64,000 bases of DNA from Morinoia aosen (Eukaryota; Arthropoda; Malacostraca; Amphipoda; Talitridae): positions 55,908,020 to 55,972,019 of the forward strand of contig CM059567.1 in assembly GCA_030386875.1 (NCBI GenBank), given 5' to 3'. The notes under the pieces were generated by a model. The model saw only the letters and a program-made list of their open reading frames with translations. It ran no database searches and was not told the origin of the DNA. The position numbers and the translations under genes were made by a program. Shown piece by piece: positions 58,901 to 64,000 of the stretch (the stretch's first letter is position 1; the number at the start of each line of letters is the position of its first letter).

Positions 58901-61900
58901 AATGCCTCTCGAGCAATTAAAATTATAAATGCACTACCACAAATAGAACAACGATCGGTTAAGGACAGAATCACACAATAAACTTAATTACTGTATTAAA
59001 TGTTATCTGATAGTGTTATCTCCGCAGGTGTTTAGAATTTAAAACTGTTCACTCGATACGAGTTTATATCCAAAAACCCAATTGGACCTAATTATTGTAT
59101 CAATGAAGATCAAATCCACAACACAAAAAATTGGGTATTAAAGTATGCTTTTGACATTCATATTTGAATCAGAAATAGAAGTATCGAAAGTGTGAATTTC
59201 CACAAGAGCACGTACTCCAACACAAGGCAAGAACAAGAGTGAAAAGAACAAGAGAACGAGAGCGACGAGAAGAAGAAGAGACAAGGACATGAGAACAAAA
59301 GAGCGGCACGCCAGCGAGGTGCAGAGCAGAAACGCACCATCGAGCGCAATGTAGTTGAGGTTGTACTTAGCAGCCTCGACCTCCTTAGCGTCCTCCTGGG
59401 TGTTGTCGCGCTGGCTAAAGATCTCCTGCTGCCGAAACTCGGCGTTGTCGTCAAAGCGCATCTTCGCGTCCAGCGCGTACACTGACGGAACAAGTTCAAC
59501 ATGACAGGGACCCATTCCATCAAAATTTCATTAAAAACTTCCAAACAAAAAAAAACTTTTTTTGCTATAAAACCTTTTGATGCTATGGAAGTGTTGGTGC
59601 TCAATTCCAATCTCAGATGCAGGTTTTGAGATGCAAAATCTTCTCTAAAATGGGAATCAGGTTTAGAGCAACATTGGCCATGAACATTGGATTACTTGAA
59701 CCAGCACATGAAACTGAGTGATGACGTAAAAAGGAATGTCAATTTTTGTAACACCAATTTAAAACTGTATAGAAATGAATGTAGGCAGCAATTTATTCAA
59801 TTATTTACAAAATAATTGTCAAATTTCTATATTTTTATCGCTGAATCTCACGATTTTACACAATAAATCGACCCTATTCACACCACACAAGATGAAAGTA
59901 GTGGAGTGCACCACAATCTGTTCAGAAAGAGACAAAACTCAAGTGAACTCTTACTCTTGCCGTAGGTGTCTTCAGCATAAGGATTGATTTCGATGAGGGA
60001 GGCATCATGTGAGATGAAGGCGTTGTAGAGATTCTTGACAACAGACACGGTCTCTTCCAGGCGATTTTCCAAACCTAGTTTGTGCGCAATATTCTCAGCG
60101 ATTTCGTCAGTTATTCCTGTAAAAAACAAGCACGAAATGAAAATCTAAACACTACTTGAAAGGCTGCTAAACTATGTGAATCTTTAACAAACAGGATATT
60201 CGGAGTTCCGTAACTTCCAATACCTGCAAAAAACTAACACGCTGGATAGTGCAGACCGAACTAGTACCACATCACAAATATAAGATGTCAACAACGTGCA
60301 ACAAGTGTGAAAAAAAGGAATTGAATCAGCAATGCCTACACAACACGAAGTATGGGTTCAAGTTCACTAGCATTAGCTACCACTAAAATATTCATTACTC
60401 TATCATACACCACAACCTATTGAAATTTCAGATAAATGGAACTGTGCATATACTTGAGAAATCTACCAATTAGTGCTATTACAGAGCCCAAAGCCAATTT
60501 AAAATACAGACAGCACTACGACAGCATTCACCTTCTTGAATATCAACAGGGAATTTGAAAATAGCATTCGGATCTTCAGCAGCCACCTCCTCGATGTTGA
60601 TGCCACCCTGAGCAGATGCGATGATCACAGGGCCCTGGCGAGAGTTCGAACCATACCCAACATCAGCATTGTTAGATTAGATGTTAGTTTGTGCCTCCCT
60701 AACTGCAACAAAGTATACTTTCATTTCACTGAAATACAATGAACATTGCTGAACTATATCTTAGGCATCACATTTCTTCCACCTACAAACACTTACATCA
60801 TAAACACAAACAACGAAGAGGTTGCCTGTTATTTTACACACTTATAAACGTGCTTCCATTGTCTCAAGCTGTAACCTTGTTGGATTACACGCACATTTAT
60901 ACGCAAATGAATCCAGAGTAAAGCTAAACATTTCCAGAGTAAGAAATGAATGAACATAATTTTAAGTGAACAACATCATCTATTGAACACAAGCAGCACA
61001 GCCTCAGAAGCGCTTCAAGGGAGTATTATCATGCAGCCGGGGCACTGCGACCCTTCACAGGGGAGCGCCAGCCAGCCTTAAATTCGGCCTTTTGAGTGTC
61101 ATCACGTGAGCTGAACTGTGTGTGTCCAAATGTTTTAAGTCATCAAACGAGTGTCGGATATTTGGATATGCGCTACATTCTGAAGTACCTTACATGAACT
61201 GCTGACAAAATTTCCAGTCATTTGAAACACTAAAATAACTGCATTGTCTGAGTTACATTAAGAACATTACTAAAGATATAAACTGCTTTCCAACATATTA
61301 AACACAAATTTACCTTCCAAAGGTAAACTGTTACACTATAAACCGTGCAATACATGAAGGTACATTTAGTAAACATTTACTAGCACCTTAGTTCTTCCTA
61401 GATAACAGCTTTTCTGACTTTGATAATCACAGGCCCACTGAACACAAAGCACACATTTTGTTGGCACGTCTAATGAGAAGCTAACAGCATCCCGAGTCCA
61501 TTCTAGAGAACCAAGAAGCAATCGTAGGCTGTGAATGAGAAACTCCCCAACTAGCCTTGCATGGACACAAGCACGAGTCAGCTAAGCAGAAAAAGACGCA
61601 TCAGCTTACACCAAACGAGCGCTCGAGCATGATAGCGAGGTAGAATTCGCGGCGCGGGAACTTCCTCTCGCACACAATCACTTTGTTGCACGGGATGCCC
61701 TTCTCCCCCGTCTGCTTGGTGACCAGCATGTCTCCTATCATCTGGCCGGCCACGGCCGACGCTTCCTCAGCGCTATGAAGATGCACAAGAAAGATTGACA
61801 AGCTTGTTTAACAGTTGCAAATGTATAACCATCACTTTCAAGGAATGGCTTTCATTGACTGATTTCTTGAGTTCTAGTCAAAAATACGTACTCAAGCAAG

Positions 61901-64000
61901 TGATAACAAGCAAACTCGCATAGTTTCGATTCACATAACTACTTTGTTTTCATTCAAAAGAAAATATAAAAACGATCTCGGTAACATTCCTTTAAGAGAC
62001 ATAACCAAAATTTCTAAGAAATTCAAAACTTCAAATCCAGTTTTAAATTTTCAGGCCAAACTCACCTCTATGTTTCATTCAATGTTATAAGCAACCTTGA
62101 GCACTCTACTCTAAACAATACAGAACCGAAATAAAGAAGAAATGCTATGTATTATAGACTGATGGCAATAGAGTAAAATGTTCATGCAAATAGCTTCACA
62201 CTGAAGTAATCCCAACACATACTTGGCTGAAGAAATATTTCCCTGGGCTGTAAATCATGCTAAAAACGGGGATTTAACCAAGGATCATTTGATTAATGAA
62301 GTCAACCTTAGACAGGTGATGGCTTGTACTGAACAATTACAGGAACAGATTCTCAGATATTTCAACTAAAAAATGAACACAAGGGTCCGAGTAGAGCTGA
62401 CGAAGGCAAACTCCCTGAAATGGTTATGAAAAGATTGAAAAATAAAGTGTTCTTTTCAAACACAAGTGGAATAAATTAACATCGTCCAGCTATCACATAT
62501 TACAGATGCTAAAAAAAATACATCATTTCTCAGCTAAAGTAGAAGTAACTCGGCAGAATAGGAGAGATAAGGAGCTGACCTGAACACGAGCTTTACACCA
62601 CCCTTGAGGCCTCCCTTGAAGTATCCCTTGCCACGACCACCAGCAAGCACCTGCTCACAGATGCCATTAGTAGCAATTGGCACAGTATACGCACAAAGTT
62701 AAGTTCATCATTATCAGTTACGTATCATTATTCTCTAGCCACAGATTGGATTAGAGGTTAGTTCAAGCTTCTCACACCACTAAAAAATGCATTCCAACAA
62801 GAGGAAGGCTCTATTTGGAATGCTTTTTTTAAAGATAAGGGTATGTAGATAAGGGAACATGAAATCTATGCAGAACGGGTGTAGAAACAGTAAGTTGATA
62901 AAAAAAAGTTTATGAAACACGAAAAAAGTTAATGAAGAGAAAGTAGTAGAGCTGAAAAACAGGACAGCAGTGAACTAAAAAAATGGTCCTTAACATAATG
63001 AAAACATTTTATTTTATTAAAAAGAAGGCCTACCTAACTCTCAGCTCGTTTCCTCACTTTTTCCCCCTGGAAGTGACTAATTGAAACAATTCAGTCATTT
63101 TGCCCCTTGCAATTTGAAGTAGTCAAAGCAAATTATTATTTTAAAGAAAATGTACTTATTATAGAGTTTAAATCTGTTCAATTTTGAAAAATTATACACA
63201 CATACATAAAAAAAATTCCCTTACACATAGCTCAGCATTTTCAAATGCTATCAAAATGGAGCTACCTATTAAACATCCACACACACAGACATGAAAATAG
63301 CAAGGGGGACAGGTCCGATTAAGACCCGCAAAACTTACAAAAAATTCCACCAGCCGGAGCCAATGGTAACCATCACCTCAGATCTGAACTTGGCCTTTCT
63401 CAACCCAACCTGATCAGACTCTGCCTTGAACACCTCATGATCCGAATTTTGACCAGACCATGGCGTCGGCCAGTCGCCGGCCCTATTTGACCATTCCGCA
63501 TTTTAACCTATAGCACTATCAAGTGAATTGGACGTGAAACTGATGCGGGCCTTAATTGAAACTGAAGCCATAGCAAGTACACTAGTAATACTTAACACTG
63601 ATATAATTTTCCCTCAATCATGAACAGCTGCCATCTACACTAGTGCACAGTTCCAAAAGTGCTGAAGACTACCTGACACACATTGGCAATAGGAATAACA
63701 TTGTTGCTGATAGCAATAAAATGAACAGTCTCACCAGGGTAAAGTAAAGCAAGTAATATTCACACTCCAAAACTTAAATTGATGACATTTAGGAGGATAT
63801 CAATTCATTTTAACACATTTATTAATGACAAAAGCAACAAATTTGCGTATAGGGCCTAATAATAAAACTATAAGAATGAAATCACCACAGAGAATAAAAC
63901 AATTTTTCAAAACAGTTCAGAAAGATTAAATCATACCTGTGCTTTGACAACCACATCAGTGGAGTCCAGGGATGTAGCAATATCTTTGGCCTCTTCTACA
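55670..64000 (-). CDS. SUCLA2: SUCLA2: succinate-CoA ligase [ADP-forming] subunit beta, mitochondrial (3' eight exons, N-terminus off window)
   Basis: This subunit pairs with the alpha subunit in the mitochondrial matrix and couples succinyl-CoA cleavage to ADP phosphorylation in the TCA cycle. Eight exons join in frame to give 383 residues. Visible landmarks, numbered from the first complete codon, are the glycine-rich ATP-grasp loop GGRGKG (25-30), TKQTGEKG and [14 protein letters not shown] in the third exon, EINP with the Mg-binding Asn (178), LDAK with the Mg-binding Asp (192), [12 protein letters not shown] (242-253), FLDVGGGAT and the [10 protein letters not shown] loop. The C-terminus ([22 protein letters not shown]) matches the ADP-forming rather than the GDP-forming paralogue. 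Metazoan precursors are about 460 residues, so roughly 80 N-terminal residues, including the targeting peptide, are missing to the right. Introns, in transcript order, are 1286, 807, 975, 415, 473, 1159 and 2063 bp, all GT-AG, with phases 0,2,0,1,1,1,0. No frameshift or missing key residue was found. Family assignment is from remembered conserved motifs, not a search. Confidence 0.95.
56454..56700 (-). repeat. Retroposon family with TCTAA-type tail, copy 1 (5'-truncated), in the last SUCLA2 intron
   Basis: Reading the minus strand, it shares with three other copies the sequence GGTTCACTGCTGTCCTGTTTTT, abbreviated here as CACTGCTGTCCTG, then ATGCCCTTTCTGCAT, GGGAGGCTTAAACT and a tail ATTCTAATCTAATCT. 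A variable 5' end with a fixed 3' end carrying a short-repeat tail is typical of non-LTR retrotransposons or SINEs. It abuts copy 2 in the same orientation. Confidence 0.75.
56701..57025 (-). repeat. Retroposon family with TCTAA-type tail, copy 2 (longest copy)
   Basis: It has the same family and orientation as copy 1. It extends further 5' through GGCCCGAGCTGAGAG and AGGCCTTCTTTTTGTTG and ends in ACTAATAATCTAAT. It sits head-to-tail with copy 1, forming a dimer. It is the best copy from which to build a consensus. Confidence 0.78.
57511..57638 (-). repeat. 128-bp near-identical intronic sequence, copy 1 (unidentified; possible ncRNA)
   Basis: This block recurs at 60981-61108 with a single difference (G at 57552, A at 61022). 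Similarity stops abruptly at both ends and no target duplication is obvious. It is richer in GC than its intron. On the transcribed (minus) strand it begins CACGTGATGACACTC and contains TGCATGATAAT and CTTCTGAGG, which resemble C, C' and D boxes of a C/D snoRNA. A convincing terminal stem was not found. It could equally be a young repeat or a recent duplication. Confidence 0.8.
58018..58178 (-). CDS. SUCLA2: SUCLA2 exon: start of C-terminal flavodoxin-like domain
   Basis: It follows a TTATCAG acceptor and encodes [20 protein letters not shown], then [16 protein letters not shown] and [12 protein letters not shown]. It ends in phase 0 at the strong donor GTGAGT. VNGAG and GGG are conserved ligand-facing turns. 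Genomic reading-through past the donor gives an artefactual tail (VSSPEAVF...) that is intronic. Confidence 0.96.
58211..58371. repeat. Degenerate tandem repeat in SUCLA2 intron, about 50-bp unit, three copies
   Basis: Three imperfect units share TCATTGTGTTAACTTC / TTCACTTCGTTTACATTAAATG-type sequence ending in GAGGAAC. Unit lengths are about 50, 62 and 50 bp; the middle one contains an extra 12-bp duplication (GGAATCTTTTCT). No function is visible. Confidence 0.7.
59338..59481 (-). CDS. SUCLA2: SUCLA2 exon: LDAK Mg2+ ligand and interdomain segment
   Basis: It follows acceptor CCGTCAG and encodes [17 protein letters not shown]...[20 protein letters not shown]. It ends one base into a glycine codon at donor GTGCGT. 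The Asp of LDAK corresponds to E. coli SucC Asp213. DDNAEFRQ and LNYIALDG are near-universal in the family. A purine-rich GAGAA/GAAGAA tract begins just inside the downstream intron. Confidence 0.95.
59955..60116 (-). CDS. SUCLA2: SUCLA2 exon: Mg2+-binding EINP segment
   Basis: The acceptor is TTTTTTACAG. The exon completes a split glycine and encodes [20 protein letters not shown]...[17 protein letters not shown]. It ends with A before donor GTAAGA, which joins to TG to give methionine. The Asn of EINP corresponds to the magnesium ligand Asn199 of the E. coli SucC protein. The stretch before EINP is family-typical in length but moderately divergent in sequence. Confidence 0.95.
60532..60634 (-). 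CDS. SUCLA2: SUCLA2 exon: GGxNIEEVA segment
   Basis: It follows acceptor TCGCCAG, which has a poor pyrimidine tract, and encodes [20 protein letters not shown]...FPVDIQE. It ends in phase 1 with G before donor GTGAAT. The GGxNIEEVA motif and the following acidic stretch align with the strand and helix at the nucleotide-binding cleft in bacterial and animal beta subunits. Confidence 0.93.
60660..60730 (-). repeat. 3' tail fragment of the TCTAA-tailed retroposon family
   Basis: On the minus strand it reads GTTAGGGAGGCACAAACTAAC followed by ATCTAATCTAAC (shown in two parts), matching only the last 50 bp of the family. It lies a few tens of bases upstream of the acceptor of the exon ending at 60634. 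Confidence 0.6.
60981..61108 (-). repeat. 128-bp near-identical intronic sequence, copy 2
   Basis: It matches 57511-57638 at 127 of 128 positions and has the same orientation relative to SUCLA2, but lies in a different intron 3.47 kb away. Flanks are unrelated on both sides. The intervening exons are single-copy, so this is not a simple tandem duplication of the locus. Confidence 0.8.
61610..61772 (-). CDS. SUCLA2: SUCLA2 exon: central ATP-grasp segment
   Basis: The exon begins after acceptor CATAG with the last base of a split serine codon and runs [13 protein letters not shown]...TKQTGEKG...[15 protein letters not shown]. Two donors compete at its end: G|GTGTAA, and GGT|GTAAGC three bases later. 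Only the latter (phase 0) keeps frame with the next exon, giving SFG|GPV where human has SFQ|GPV. Confidence 0.93.
62580..62650 (-). CDS. SUCLA2: SUCLA2 exon: glycine-rich ATP-grasp loop
   Basis: It follows a GAGCAG acceptor and encodes [11 protein letters not shown]...KGGVKLVF. It stops two bases into a serine codon (AG, completed by C in the next exon) at donor GTCAGC. GGRGKG is the phosphate-gripping loop of the ATP-grasp fold, and KGGLKGGVK is the conserved segment after it. Confidence 0.95.
62745..63075 (-). repeat. Retroposon family with TCTAA-type tail, copy 3 (diverged)
   Basis: On the minus strand this copy runs from CCAGGGGGAAAAAGTGAGG and GAGCTGAGAGTTAGGTAGGC through CACTGCTGTCCTG to a tail near AACCTCTAATCCAATCTG. 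It is more diverged than copies 1 and 2. It lies in the first visible SUCLA2 intron and is again in sense orientation. Confidence 0.7.
63937..64000 (-). CDS. SUCLA2: SUCLA2 exon (partial, cut by window edge): start of ATP-grasp domain
   Basis: The exon encodes [10 protein letters not shown]...DVVVKAQ and ends in phase 0 at donor GTATGA. The terminal KAQ continues directly into VLAGGRGKG of the next exon, reproducing the KxQ-GGRGK nucleotide-binding strand and loop of the family. Its 5' end lies beyond position 64000, so the exon start and upstream exons cannot be seen. Confidence 0.93.

Noticed and set aside
58025..59610. Alternative-frame ORFs over SUCLA2 exons (58025-58228, 59158-59610)
   Set aside because: Shadows of the real exons; the SUCLA2 frame is fixed by conserved motifs and splice phases.
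60635..60660. GGTTCGAACTC on the minus strand resembling a tRNA B box
   Set aside because: No A box or cloverleaf at the proper distance; it lies in the polypyrimidine-poor end of a SUCLA2 intron.

Overview
This is animal genomic DNA, most likely from an arthropod. It is AT-rich, nearly gene-empty on the left, and dense in degenerate tandem repeats, fold-back elements and retroposons. No prokaryotic operon structure, rRNA, intact tRNA gene or CRISPR array was seen. The arthropod assignment is an inference from the protein sequence of the one recognisable gene and from TATA/initiator-like promoter architecture; the species cannot be named from the sequence alone.

Right part (about 55.2-64 kb, minus strand). 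The only gene supported with confidence is SUCLA2, the mitochondrial ADP-forming succinate-CoA ligase beta subunit. Eight coding exons (63937-64000, 62580-62650, 61610-61772, 60532-60634, 59955-60116, 59338-59481, 58018-58178, 55670-55954) join in frame through GT-AG introns to give 383 residues ending at a TAA stop. The mitochondrial presequence and the first part of the ATP-grasp domain lie beyond the right edge. The introns carry sense-oriented copies of a retroposon with a TCTAA-type tail, a degenerate minisatellite, and two 127/128-identical copies of an unidentified 128-bp sequence.

Left and middle part (1-55.2 kb). No gene can be identified with confidence. The best gene hints are: (i) a CpG-rich patch and possible first exon near 841-1015 on the minus strand, reading off the left edge; (ii) two plus-strand arrangements of TATA box, short leader, ATG and GTAAGT donor near 15.5 kb and 30.9 kb; (iii) a small signal-peptide-like ORF at 52225-52428 on the minus strand; (iv) a coding-looking ORF ending at 43070.

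The remainder is mostly repeat archaeology. A 53-bp tandem array (48620-50642) is interrupted by a 1642-bp element with 23-bp terminal inverted repeats and a TA duplication; removing the element plus one TA restores the 53-bp period exactly. An approximately 800-bp tandem duplication (45903-47488) has a hairpin element in one copy only, flanked by ATCACT, with the other copy acting as the empty site. There are also a 320-bp fold-back element with a hammerhead-like CTGARGA...GAAAC motif, two short palindromic MITE-like elements, a tRNA-Thr-like SINE and several minisatellites. No clearly new biological system is evident. The most promising unexplained item is the pair of near-identical 128-bp intronic sequences in SUCLA2.
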